Assembly: GCA_029531795.1 (NCBI GenBank)
Contig: JAPEIS010000001.1
Coordinates: 5,890,001-5,954,000, forward strand
From: Sclerotinia nivalis
Taxonomy: Eukaryota > Ascomycota > Leotiomycetes > Helotiales > Sclerotiniaceae
Length of the DNA: 64,000 nucleotides
Reading direction: 5' to 3'
Of the stretch, positions 45,948-58,143 are shown one piece after another (position 1 is the stretch's first letter; each line of letters begins with the position of its first letter). The notes under the pieces were generated by a model. The model was not told the origin of the DNA. It was given only the letters and a program-made list of their open reading frames with translations, and did no database searches. A program made the position numbers and the translations under genes.

Positions 45948-48854
45948 ATATAGAGTTTTGGAGTGATTTTGAGATGTTGGGATATGATATGTGTGACTTG
46001 GGGATTGGAAGAATTGATGAGAATGAGTTAAACAATGCAGGAGGTCGTTTTGCTATACGTTTGCTTGTATTTTGTTTGCCTTTTTTTTCCTACGCGATTT
46101 TTTTGGACTTTCTAAGCAAAATACCCACGAGTGCGTGTGCCTTACGTAGATTACTCTTTTATATGCTCGTTTGAGGATGTAGTTTTATTGTTTATTGGTG
46201 GGTTGGGGTTGGATTAGATTGGATGTGGTGGGTGGGCGAAGGGGAATGAGTCTTGAAGGTAGGGTAGTGGGTAGAGGGAATTTTGTCTAGGATGTATTGT
46301 ATGTGGTGGAGACTTGTGGGGTGTGAATAGAGATTTAAAAAGGAGAAGCAGGGAGTAAATACAAAACCGAAGAGAGAAGTGGAGAAGTAGAGAAAGGAGG
46401 ATGAGAGTCGAGAGTGAGATGCAGATGGAGATGGAGATGGAGATGAATTCAAATGATGATTTTATTCGCATAATGTGATGTGATAGAGTGGATTATGATG
46501 TGATGTGATGTGATAGAGTGGATTATAATGTGATGTGATGTGCTCTATCTCATCTTGAGTAATAAGTGATAAATGATGAGTGATAAGGATATGAATACCG
46601 GTATACTCTCTGTTTGATTTGTCCACAAATTCGGGATTTAAACAACCTTTGTCGAAGAGATGAATTGAGATGATAAATGAATAGATGAATTTGAATGGGG
46701 ATATTGTGGAATTGATGAGAGATTTCTTTTTGTAGAGTTGTAAAGGAGTAGGAGTGAAGAGGAGGAGAAGGGAGGGGAGTAGAGGGGAGTAGAGTATATA
46801 GTGATGTGTTTGTTTGGTTTGTGGGTTTATGGGTAGGTGGGTGGTGGTTTTGGTATTGGTAGTGAATTAATGGTTGGGTTAATGGTGAGGTATTGAAAGG
46901 ATTAGTCGCTTGAGGAATTGATGGCTTAATTGGTGGATTTTAGCGAAGGGATGGGGAGGGAAATAGGGGATTGATGGATTGATGGATGGAAGTGAGGTTT
47001 GAGGTCGATTGTATGGGTGGATTCTGGATTCTGGGGGTGAAAAAGGAGAGGATTGAGAAGGGCGGGGTCAGTGTGATGTAGGATGGAGATGGATCGATAG
47101 GTGGATCTTTTTTTGGGGGGGGGGGGGGGGGGGATGAGGAGATTTTGGATGGGAGATGGTATGCGGAGGTTGAGTGTGGATTAGGGCTGTAAATTATGTA
47201 CAAATTGGTAAATCCGATGGAAGAGGGATGCTGGTATATTTTATAGGCCGAATTGGTGCGAGGATGTAATATCTTGTGTTTGAAAGATGGGTGGGGTGAA
47301 GGGGATGAGGGGGATAGTCGATGAAGGGTGAAGGGAGGAGATGTTTGTTTATATTAAGAGATAGAGATAGAGATAGAGATAGAGGGAATAATATGGGTAT
47401 GGGATGAGTGTGATATTTTTAGTTGTGATAGAGAGGATGAAGGATGGGGATGGGGATGGGTATGATGCGGGGATGATGTGGGGAAAAGGGGGTGGGGGGG
47501 AGGGGTTATAAAGGAGGGGAGGATGTGGATGAGAATTAGGATAAGAATGAGAGTGTGTATGGGTATTGTGGAATTAGATGGATTTAAGGATGGAAGGGGG
47601 TAAGATGGATGGATGAATTTGAATTTGAGATTAAGATTTTATTTTGATGGGTTGTTTAGGAGATGGTTGATAAAGGGGAATGGTTAATATGGAGATGATT
47701 AGGGATTTACACTGGTTTTTTGTTTTGAGAAAGGGAAAGAGAAGGGATGTGGTGTTGATGTCTGAGTCTGAGTCTGTGTTTATAGTGATTATTGGACTGG
47801 ATTGGATTTGATCTGATGGTATAGCTGGGTTAGAGCTTGAGCTTGAGATTTTTTTATTATCAGTGATGATATCTCGCTAATTTGCATTTTAAGGGATGGG
47901 TAGGTTGCTATGGTCGGTGTGTTTGATGGTAATGTAAGATTAAGTGGGTGGGTATGATATGGATATGAATGTGGTGGGAATTATTTGGTATTTATGGTTG
48001 ATGATATAGTGTATACAGTGATAGGGATAGGGGGTTCAGACTTTATGGTTGCTGGTAGGATTATATGTGGTGGTGAAGAGAAGTTTTGAAATGGCGTAGT
48101 TAAGGCTTCGGGGAGAAGGGGCTAAATTAGGAATAGGGAGGGCCATTAGTGGCGAGTTTTCTGCTGTGAGTATTTGTGATAAAGCGGTAATGGAGGGTAG
48201 AAGGATGGAATGGGTGTTGGAATTATGTGAGGGGCTGGAAGACACAGATGAAAGGGAAGAGAATAATAGGAATATAATTTCTGTCGATTTGCATTGTGCC
48301 GGGGGCGAGGTATGGGGTCGTATGAAAATTTGTGTGTATAGAGGGTGTACTGCACTGGATGTCGAGGATCATGTGCCAAGGCTTCGGGCTATGGTATAGA
48401 ACAGGATGGACAGCTCCTAATTCAATGCACTAGTTCACGTGTAACATGTTCCATTTTTTTAATCTTTAACTTTCCGTCTATATTAGTCTCCATGACATCA
48501 TCATTTCACGCACAGCTGTTGGCGAATGTTTTTGAAGTGTAGATATTTGTACGCATTATACGAGTATAGGTATCGCTAATTAAGCTCTTTATGCATTGAT
48601 GTCCATAAACCTTAACATCATACCCTGACAAATCGTAGAAATAAAACAAAATAGCAAACACGTCATTTTAACCAATCCCAGCCTCATTGAACCCGTTTAC
48701 TAGCAATCACCGCTCTTGCAGGAACCATACCCATTCCTCCCAGTTCACCATGAACCCCAAAGTCGTAAGAGGAAGGGATCCAATGTGTACCATGGCGGAT
48801 TTGCTCCTTGGTGATTAGATATGATATCGATTTGTATCGTTATTTATAATGATG
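45948..48854. other. C-poor, G-rich intergenic tract
   Basis: No gene is supported. Between about 46,190 and 48,160 the + strand has very few C (47,401-47,460 has none) and is dominated by GGAT, GGTG and GATG words. Minus-strand ORFs here are Ser/Pro/Thr/His translations of the skewed sequence. Local repeats include GTGATGTGAT units near 46,475-46,545, GAGATG near 46,425 and GATAGA at 47,357-47,384. Confidence 0.7.
47115..47133. repeat. Poly-G run (19 G)
   Basis: Nineteen consecutive G preceded by seven T. It is a natural slippage and sequencing-error site and a G-quadruplex candidate. Confidence 0.95.
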
Positions 48855-49064
48855 TTATCTTAATTTCTCCGAATCAGAGCTGGAACCAGGAGAGGAATTG
48901 TAATTGAAATTGGAATTGGAATTGGAATTCGAATCGTTGGCTTCGATGTCGAAAGATTCTTCATTGGCGAAGCGGTTGTAGTTGTAGATGCGGCCCCAGA
49001 TTATGATGAAGAGGAGAATGAGGGATGGGAGGATGGCGATGAATATTCCGAAAGCTTGGAGCAT
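48855..49064 (-). CDS. Possible small single-pass membrane protein (69 residues)
   Basis: I do not recognise it. The ORF begins MLQAFGIFIAILPSLILLFIIIWG, one strongly hydrophobic helix of about 21 residues. A basic/aromatic step RIYNYNRF follows, then a polar tail with (NS)n coded by a GAATTG-type hexanucleotide repeat and a Ser-rich end SSPGSSSDSEKLR. A helix followed by a charged cytosolic tail is more protein-like than the neighbouring ORFs. No flanking exons were found, and the repeat-coded tail lowers confidence. Confidence 0.35.
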   Translation of the reverse strand: MLQAFGIFIAILPSLILLFIIIWGRIYNYNRFANEESFDIEANDSNSNSNSNFNYNSSPGSSSDSEKLR

Positions 49065-52000
49065 TTTGGAGGGTTGGTAGATGTGATGATGGTTTTTGAG
49101 GGAGGTTTGTTGGACATATTTGGATATATTTTCCGGGGATTTTCTATTTAGATTGATGGTATGAGAGTCTTTCTTGTTCGGGTGATGTAATCGTAACGAA
49201 CGAACTCTTGATATATTGTTGTTTGATATGAACGTTGTAAGATGTTTTATGGTAAAGAGTGATACACTCGGGATAATTATCGAAAAATTGTCTGAATCTG
49301 AACCCGTAAATTGTTTTTGGATGAGGAGACAAATAGATTTGGTTCTGGGAGTGTATCACGATGAAGTTTGTGGGAGAGCTAGATGCGGAAGCTAAATTAG
49401 TAGGGCTGTTGGCTCCAACTATCATTGGATCATTTCAGATGCTGCTAGACTTTTATACTTTTGCGGATTTTTTTGGGTGTGGGATTGGGTATTAAGCTGT
49501 TTGAGTTGCTTCCTCTAGTGATAGTTCAGAGTCCGTTGAACTAGAGCCCTTTAGTTCATCAAAGCCCCGTGATCTATAGAGGACGCAGAGTCATGTAAAG
49601 ATTTCCAACGATAGAATTATGATTATTTGACAGAAAGACTAGTACAATTCGTTCTGAAGTGCAGCATGGCAGCGAAGAACTTGGGTTATGATATTGTTGA
49701 ATCGGCTCGATTGATTCTTAATATGACGGTATGTGCTCAGAAAGCTAGAAGGAAGAAGGAAGTCTCTCTAACCATTTAAATTTCCGCAGAAAATGAGCCT
49801 TACAACGAAATGGTACTCAAAGTCATGATGACTTCAAATCCTATGATGTTTCATGAAGTTATACTACATTTCAAGCTAAGAAATACATACGAGTGTCATG
49901 GCTTAAGGCACAGAAGTATTGAGGAACGAACGGCAGGGCTGGAAAATCACACAATTGGAATGCGCAGATACTGAGCCTGATCGGAAAGAAAATCAAGAAA
50001 AAAGGGACAAACCTGTACATGTAAATGATGCTATATAACAGAGAGGATTCAAATCGCAATGACGACATGGCTAAACGCGCTAGACACCCCGGATTCCCCA
50101 GATTTACCGGATATCCAAAATCTTGGCAGGGTATTTGCCCTGTGCGAGCGCACATAAGCTCGTTCCTTACATACATCAGAATATTGAGTCAAAGAATAAA
50201 GAGTATAGCCTAGATTCCCAACTCTCCCATTACAAAACCTTTTGAAGGTTTGGTAATCGTGTTCTTTTGACTACCGCGATTAAAGACCAACAAAACCGTA
50301 CGCACTTGCGCGGTCATCAAGGTAAAATATAAGATGTATCTTCATTCTAAGATGGCTCTTGAAATGAAGGGATACAATATCCTTCCCAGACTCGCCCATT
50401 TGAAGAATGTACCTCGCAGCCATTTATGGTACGGTATGAAATACAGTAGTCGTTGTCGTTTCAGGCGCTGCATTACCCCGCCTTCCAAATGGAGTTTGGT
50501 TTTGAATGCTTTGTCATCCACAATTTCAACCTCATCTGTTGCACAGCGTCGATGAACCAACGGAAAAAGTAGTTAATCGACTCTTTAGTATTCTAAGTAT
50601 TCATCAGAATGTCAAGTGTCTTGCTCTGATTGATAGGTAAATTTGGTTTTCTCCCTAGCATTCATTGATTGCGATTTTTTAGTTGATGCGAGCGAGTCCA
50701 GCCATGACATTCGGAAAGCTGGCAATGCACGTGTACGAGTAGCTACATCCAAGGAAGATATTGCAAGCAGTAGCTCATACCAAATGTCTTCAATATCAGC
50801 CATTAGATCATTCAGGCCCTTCACGGCGAATCATTGTTTTTTCAAGGGCGGGTGGATTTCACATTCCCGTTTCCCAGAACATATCGTTTCTCAAAAACCC
50901 ACCATGCTCCCCTCGAGTATAGGATCTAAATCATATATACCCGAAGAGCCTCTCATTCATTGCCTATTTTCAATCGCTTGCGAAATACTGGACTGTCTCG
51001 ATGGTTATGAGTGAAATGACCAGTGTCACGTGCCATATATCTGCCGATCACATGAATGCAATTACTCCAAGCTTAACATGACACCAATGACGTTCAGTGC
51101 TCTATATTCTTCTGATTAAAATGATTCTTGCTATACCTAAAAACACTTCGACTGGCAAACCGCTTGACCCCGGATTTTACAGGTTGCAAGAGCATCAGTT
51201 CTCGCGATGATGTATGCGAATTTCTGTCGATGACGACTAGCACCATAGATGCTTGATATTCTTACACACTGTGAGCTTGGAGTTTCCATAATATTTCTGC
51301 TTCTTTCACCTTTCAATTGTTGAAAGGCTCTTGCAATTGAATTTTCTGAGCTTGTGGCTTTTTGAGGTGGTAAAAAGTTTAGCTGAACGAATTGTTATTC
51401 ACCAAACACATGCGACCATATATATCCTCCTAAATCGTTTTTTTTTACGGATCTTAAAAAAAACGAACGGGCCTGTTTCTCAGATCAAATGATGCCCTAG
51501 AATGATAAAAAGCTTGGCCAGAGTAAGAACGATGCAGAAAACGAGAGAATCCGCCAAGAAGGTTTCGTACGAAAACAGGTTTGCCATTTTACTCCTCACC
51601 ACAAAGCTCCTTACTATTCACTTCTTGCGTTTGTTGATAACGTCTTGATGATCTCGTTTTTGGCTTCATATCGGTGTCTTCATGCGGAGTATGAGATGAA
51701 GCGGGGAAAAGTAAGATTGTATGAAGGACCTCTCCAAGGGTGAGATGCCAAAATTCAGTGGTCTCAAGTATTTCAATCACATAAACAGTTCAATATAAGA
51801 GTATTTGATTCATTCTATATCTATGAATTGTGTTCAAGGACGTGCCCACAACTTGTACTTTACTCCTTTTCCGCACTTCTTTCCCATCCTCGTGGCAAAT
51901 ATCTTACTTCAGTACCTAGGCATTGATCATAATCATATCTGCTAAGTACCCGTCTGATACTCTCACATCTTGACCTTCAGATATTTAGGTATGCCGAAAG

Positions 52001-52199
52001 CCGAAAGCCACTCAATCGTTCGATCGCTCGATTTGTGTGCCGTCGGCCCGGTATAAATCTGCTCAATTACAAAATTACCTCATCTTCTTTAATGAAAGAA
52101 GGCTGGGTAATAATTCACTTTCGCCGGGATGTGTGATCATTTAATTATACTTAGCGCAAAAATCTTGGAAAGTCCCGTTACTGTGAGGATGTACTAGCG
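49065..52199. other. Gene-free stretch
   Basis: No gene is supported in 3.1 kb. ORFs at 50,643-51,014 (+) and 50,612-50,824 (-) overlap antisense to each other and lack recognisable motifs. Confidence 0.5.
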
Positions 52200-53827
52200 C
52201 CACCAGTTCACATGCCAACCCATCTCCCCATCTCCCCATCTCTCTCCATCATTATTCAAACCACCACAACCACCACAACCTCATCAAGTATTAAGTCAAC
52301 TCAATCTCTATGTTCAATACCATCTTCAATGTTTTATTCACATTTGATTCTCACTCTGGTCACTACATCTGGCTCAAAAAAAGTGCGACGGGCTGCCTTC
52401 AGCGGCTCGTCGCGCTGGCGTTCAAGTTTTTCAACTTTCTCGAGCATTCAATATCTCTCTTCTGTTCATCAGCAGTCTTTCAGAAGACTCTCCTCCATCA
52501 ATAAGTCCGTCATTTATTGCCTTTGGCGCTGCTATGTAAGATCTGCCACAAACGCACTTCTATTCAATTACTGACTTCAAAAGGCAGTCGACGCGTTCTT
52601 CAACAAGCACTTCAATTCCCCACAACAATGCTCGTCTGCTTGAGTAGAGTATAATCAATTCTACCGTCTTTTACTGTACCTCTTCTTCAATCACGCACGC
52701 ATGCTTCTTTTGTTCTGCAATTTTCAATACTTCGTTTTCATCTAAAATTTATTTGTCTACGATACTGTCTTCCATCCAGCAGTCCCATCCTTACATATTC
52801 AAGCACGCGCTCCTTCGAAAATACTTCAATTCGGCACAAAAACAATTGCCTATCAGAATACACTCAAGTCTTCCGTCTCTTCGATGTTTCTTCTTTAATC
52901 AAGCACGCATGCTCATTATGGTACCGTAAATCTCATTTCTTGATCGTCTCAATTCAATCACTGACCTTCATCTCGCAGTTCAGTTTCAGTCCTTATGCCT
53001 ACTCAAGCAGCGAGGCGCTCTTTCAATTCATTTCGACGTCACCATCTCATATGGAACCCCACCCATTGCGTGGACCTTTTCAGAGATTTAAGTGGGGTCT
53101 TCGATCACGTGAGAGAGAAATATCTGATTAGGTTTAGCTTTCCACGCTAAACTCTTTTCTGAAGGAACAGCTCATTAAACAGTTAACCCCGCACGCCCCG
53201 CTGTCAGTGCCCCACTCTCACCGTGAGGGGTTTCCTCAAGAACCCTCTTATAGTAGGATTGACAGCAATCAATTCTTCCATTACTTACTCTCTCTCTTTT
53301 ACTACGCATACTTCATACCTTGCTGCCAGCCTCAATACAGTTTCACGATTCACTTTAAAGGCTTTTGAACGGTTCTTTTCTTCATAATTACCTTTCAGCT
53401 GTGATGCAAAAGCCTTGAAGAAGCTGAATAAACAGGGTCCAATTAGAATCTACAATTAACTGGAGTTCGATGATAAACGTGATCGGCTACGGGTAACATC
53501 AACTGCCTCTCACGACGTCGGGATTGTCCAATTCAATTGGCAACGCTACATTTCTCTTAGTAAACAATTCTGTGTTCAATATTACGGCCTTGATTGACCA
53601 TTGCTTCAAGTTTAAACTCCCCACGTCACACTTCCTTTCACGTTACGTCTGCTTTGAAGGCTCAAATCAAATCTCACCATCAAACATTCGAGCCTTGATA
53701 TAACAACAACTTCTCTTACGAGTATTTATCTCACCTCGAAAGAATAACAGCAGCCCTCGAAACAGGCTTCAACGCTAACTTCCTTTAACGATAACTTCCT
53801 TCAAACCTTCCTCAACTACCTTCTTCG
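52200..53827 (+). other. Pyrimidine-rich, G-poor tract with degenerate repeats
   Basis: The + strand is rich in C, T and A with few G. Similar segments recur at about 52,573-52,705, 52,765-52,915 and 52,968-53,050: CATC/CAAAAGGCAGT, then CAAGCACGCGCTCC-like, then ACTTCAATTC, then TCAAGCACGCATGCTC. This suggests ~150-200 bp diverged tandem units. No convincing ORF exists. A CT-rich bias like this is usual for fungal promoters and leaders on the coding strand, but here it is ~1.6 kb long. Confidence 0.45.
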
Positions 53828-54410
53828 ACCACCGTCCTCAACAACCACCTTCCTCAGTAACCACCTTCCTGAACAACCATCTTCCTTAATAACTGCCTTC
53901 CTTAACAATCACTTTTCTCAACAATTACCTTCCTCAACAACCATCTTCCTTAATAACTGCCTTCCTTAACAATCACTTTTCTCAACAACCACCTTCCTCA
54001 ACAACCACCTTCCTCAACAACCACCTTCCTCAACAACCACCTTCCTCAACAACCACCTTCCTCAACAACCACCTTCCTCAACAACCACCTTCCTCAACAA
54101 CCACCTTTCTCAACCACCTTCCTCAACAACCACCTTTCTCAACCACCTTCCTCAACAACCACCTTCCTCAACAACCACCTTCCTCAACAACCACCTTCCT
54201 CAACAACCACCTTCCTCAACAACCACCTTCCTCAACAACCACCTTCCTCAACAACCACCTTCCTCAACAACCACCTTCCTCAACAACCACCTTCCTCAAC
54301 AACCACCTTCCTCAACAACCACCTTCCTCAACAACCACCTTCCTCAACAACCACCTTCCTTAACTACCTTCCTCAACAACCACCTTCCTCAACAACCTTC
54401 TTCGACCACC
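53828..54410 (+). repeat. 16-bp minisatellite (CCACCTTCCTCAACAA)n
   Basis: More than 30 copies of a 16-bp unit. Copies at 53,830-53,985 are diverged, those at 53,985-54,360 are almost perfect, and a few shortened units occur near 54,105-54,150. The near-perfect part has no G at all. Because 16 is not a multiple of 3, the unit cycles through all frames and is stop-free on the + strand, yet it contains no ATG. Confidence 0.95.
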
Positions 54411-57400
54411 TATACACCCCACCTTTCTATACACCCGCGTTTTTCAACGACTTCCTTCAACGACCTTCCCTTTCCTTTATCTTTAGTTTGGTTTTGCTTG
54501 TGTGTTTTTCTTGTGCGGATTGGGGGTGTGCTGAGTAGGACGCATCATCTAAGTAGCATTCCCTTTTGGGACAACGACTGCTAGAACTTGTAGCTAGAGC
54601 GGCTGAGTAGCCAATCTGAATGTCCAGTGAAAGTTGCTATTTCTGAAGTGTTAGTCATCCATTTCAGTGGTGTAAGAGAGGGTTGACAGTTTGGGGCGCG
54701 AGTAAGTTCTATCGGCGACGGAAGCTCATTCTATGTTGACTATTCAATGGCTGGTCATTCAGTATGTATGGACTTGTTGAACTTGAGAGATACGCCTATC
54801 CTGGGAGCAGCGTACAGTTGCTCCCGGCATTTCAATGGTACGTTGCCTAACCCTCCTTCTCCGAACCCCACTTCCGTACTTCAGAAAGAACAACGCTGAA
54901 ACCTCAAGCCGTCCAAGGTTTCATATTTGGTGGGGAAACTATCGTATGGCAAATCCAACTTGCCGAGTACACCAACGCGTCAATTTGGTTGAGCACAAGA
55001 GCTTGTGTGTTTCAAAGAACTTTTGTTCTATGAACGCTTCCAGTACAACTATTTCACGATTCATCGTGATATAAGTAAACCGTACAGTGTTTCAAAAGAC
55101 TTCTGTTCTATGAACGCTTCCAGTACGACTGTTTCGCGATTCGTCGCGATACAAGTAAACCGTACAGCCACAAACGTCGAATCTCATCATTGCAGAAAGC
55201 TGTATCTCGCCGCACAAGTTTGACCTGCAGTGAGAAGTGCAAGAAAATATGCGCCGAATGGGACTTTGTCCCGGAAAGCCATATCGGTATTCATTTCACT
55301 AAATTACGTAGGTTTATGTTGACGCTCGATGGTAATGGCTAGGCTAAGTGTATGAGGTTTCTGATTCTTTTTGTGCCTTTGTTGTTCCTCGATCGTAAGT
55401 TTGTGAAGAGTTGAAGATCTGTTGTGGTTGCTGGCTTTATGAACCGATGGTTCAGATCTGCTCACAACGCAAGCACTTTATTTCCCTGGATTAGAGATCA
55501 TTGTGGGGTTTTGGCTGTGGGCGTTGGCTATGATTTTTTGTTCTTCGGAACCTAATTTCTTGATCTCTAGTCCTATCGAAACATTGTGTGTTGTGGGCTT
55601 GATCTCGTGGGGCTTGGGGGTTTTACCGTACCTTGGTTGACTACTTGTGACCTATTGATATTTGAAAGCGCGGTACCATTCGTGGTGCCCCTCCTAATAT
55701 CACAGGCGCAAGGGTAACAGATCTTCAGCTCAACTCTCACACTCTAACTTTCGATGGGCTTCAATAATCATTCAGTCTCATATTCCAATATGCAAAGCTC
55801 CATTCGATTGCGATAGCGCGATCCACGTTCATCTCATTTGATCCTAGAACTACTGGCATTGGCTTGCTGAGTGTGCGATAAATCCCGTTTTATCGTATGC
55901 AAAGATGCTCGACAGTACCTTATAGAACTTCGATCATTTGTACGGGCTGATAATGGTAGTGATGTAACCTGTGGAGAACGGAATGGTCTCGGATTGCGCG
56001 ACATTGTCGCCGGTCAAGCAGATCCTAGCCTGACCCATGATCGCGGATGCTACGCAGACGCCTTCGCGGGGAGCCTGCATCGTCTCTGGCGATGCGGCTT
56101 GTGGGGATACTAGCGAAATTCCACATGACAGAAGGTTCTAGCTGGACTCATGGCCCGAAAGGCTCATGGGGCGCCCTCACATCGTTGGGGATCATATCCC
56201 TGGCGGTGCGGCTTGCCGGGTACTAGGTCAGACCTGATACCATGTGGATTTCTTCCGGACTAAGAAGCACGTTATTGATCTTCATTAGTATTCAGTTAGT
56301 ACAGACAGGAGTCCAGCAATGCGTCGAGTCACCGGGACAACTCGCAACGCGAGACTCATTCAAACTGTCTGTAAGAGTTGTTGATGACCTGTTGAGCGAT
56401 ATGGAAAGCCACCCAGAACAAAGTGCAGCAAAGGTGAATAGTAAGGTGTTGCCCAATGAGAATGATATTGCGTTATCCAACACTTTCCTGGACGGGTCAC
56501 TGCCTGAGTGTGGAGACACCTCATGGGGTTAGATTCAGTTCCTGATAGCTGTCGCATGTCTTTTGAGGGCGCTTATTATTTAGTAAGATACTGCATACCT
56601 GGATACTGGGTGCAGATATCTCAACCTACTTCGTTCTCGGAGTAACGGAGTGCCGTGGGTATAGTGTATTGTCTGTATGAGGAGAATTCCGAAGGCACAC
56701 TCTCAGGTTTACCTACTCCGTTACGCTGCGTAAGCCTTTCCTAGTGAGGATACACGTCAGGAGTCCAAAGCGCGGATTCAATAGCTCTTCCCGGTATTTG
56801 GGAAAAAAACATCTTCCAAGTTCAGTCACTTCCACCTGGTATGTCCAGTCGAAGGTAGAAGGCATGGCGTGTGTGAAAGTCTTGTTTCATTGTTCTGCGT
56901 GGGGGCTTTGAGAGGCTAATTGGTAGTTAACTTTCTATCCACAATTTCCAGTTTTACCTTAGCGGGTTTTACTGTGGGTGTAGCTGCGGAGAAGCTGTTC
57001 GGCGTCTGCCTGCCCCTGAGGGTTGACAAATGGACGTGCTGAGACTTCTCTTCTCGGTCCACTCAGGGATTTCGTTGTTCAACCACCGGGCACTGAGACG
57101 AAATTAGGGCAGCAGACTAGTCTGTTCTTGTTGGTCGGCCAAACGATGTGCGGAGTCGTGTCGGCGCTGAGGCAATGTCCGTCCTGTTAAAATACAACGA
57201 ACCTTGACGACGTGGTTCTTATGGCATTTTTCGTGTCCAGATTCTTAAACTGTGCTCCTGCCTTAGTGTGGTGACACCTTTGGGGTTAAGTTCAGTTCAT
57301 AAGTTTGGAAGACGCGGGATTTGTTACTGCAATGATGGTGAACGGCCTGTGCCGCACCGGAGTAGCCGTTTCTTTGTCTTCTTTCGTTTCCGACTCGCCT

Positions 57401-57751
57401 TTCGGGCTGAACTGCCGCAGCGATGCCCCATGGAGGGTACTGCTTGCAGGGACGTTTCGTTTGGTGGAAGATTCTTGCGGCTAACTTCCATGGTCGAAGA
57501 CTGGTCATCGAATTTCAAAGGTCGTCGATCTCGTTTGAGGGACCTTGTTGAGACTCCTCCGAGAGACTCTGATAGGTTCTTCTTGAGGTTGTCGGCCGGC
57601 GAAAGGAGATGCCGGTTCTAGGCCCGGGAGAGATCCAATGATCCGTTGTTCGGTCATTTCGATGATGCTGAGGCGGGGATGGTGAACTTGCGTTTGACCT
57701 GTTGTTCGGTCTTCTGTTTAGACAAAGGTCCAGAAGAGGTTTCCTGTGAGC
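54411..57751. other. Gene-poor, mixed-composition stretch
   Basis: No conserved gene is recognised. The GC content rises relative to the flanks from about 56 to 58.5 kb. There are short coding-like patches: a stop-free frame at 54,896-55,030, a 96-codon ORF at 56,242-56,532 with a hydrophobic start, and a 117-codon ORF at 57,268-57,621. An imperfect ~30-bp direct repeat (CTGGCGRTGCGGCTTG) occurs at about 56,085 and 56,200. Confidence 0.45.
55007..55166. repeat. 80-bp tandem duplication with transition-only differences
   Basis: Copies are 55007-55086 and 55087-55166. Nine positions differ and all nine are transitions; in eight of them the left copy has A or T where the right has G or C. No indels. 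Confidence 0.92.
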
Positions 57752-58143
57752 TCAACGAGTCGTTCACCGAGTCACTTTTGGTGGCTCACCGAACTTCTCA
57801 ACGAGCTCTAATGGTTCCTCTTACCAATCCAAATGAGCTTCTCAATGAGTTGTCCAACGAGTTTGCCTTCGGGCGACTCATCGGACTTCTCGGCGAGATC
57901 TCGACTGTAGTGGTAGAAATTTTCTGATGGGTTTCCTTTGGGAACCTTGAAGATTTTTCTCTGTTCTGGGGACTGAGGTTTCTCAGGTGAAGCTCATGTT
58001 GAATTCCAGAGTCGTCCACAGAGTTGCCCTCGGGTGGCTCACCGGACTTCACTGCGACTTCTGATTGTTCTTCTTGCTGCACCGACTGAGAATCCAACGA
58101 GTCGTTCAACGAGTTACCTTAGGGTAGCTCACCGAACTTCTCC
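57752..58143 (+). repeat. Four dispersed copies of a ~42-bp degenerate element in a decayed coding-like region
   Basis: Copies lie at about 57,752-57,794, 57,852-57,893, 58,012-58,053 and 58,093-58,143. The consensus resembles AACGAGTTGCCTTCGGGTGG plus CTCACCGGACTTCTC; one frame reads NESFNELPSGGSPDFSA. Copies are broken relative to each other by a 1-nt indel and in-frame stops, as expected for a decayed protein with internal repeats or a noncoding repeat family. Confidence 0.6.

Noticed and set aside
53828..54410. CRISPR-like array suspicion for the 16-bp repeat
   Set aside because: There are no spacers; units are directly adjacent, so it is a minisatellite, and the genome is eukaryotic.
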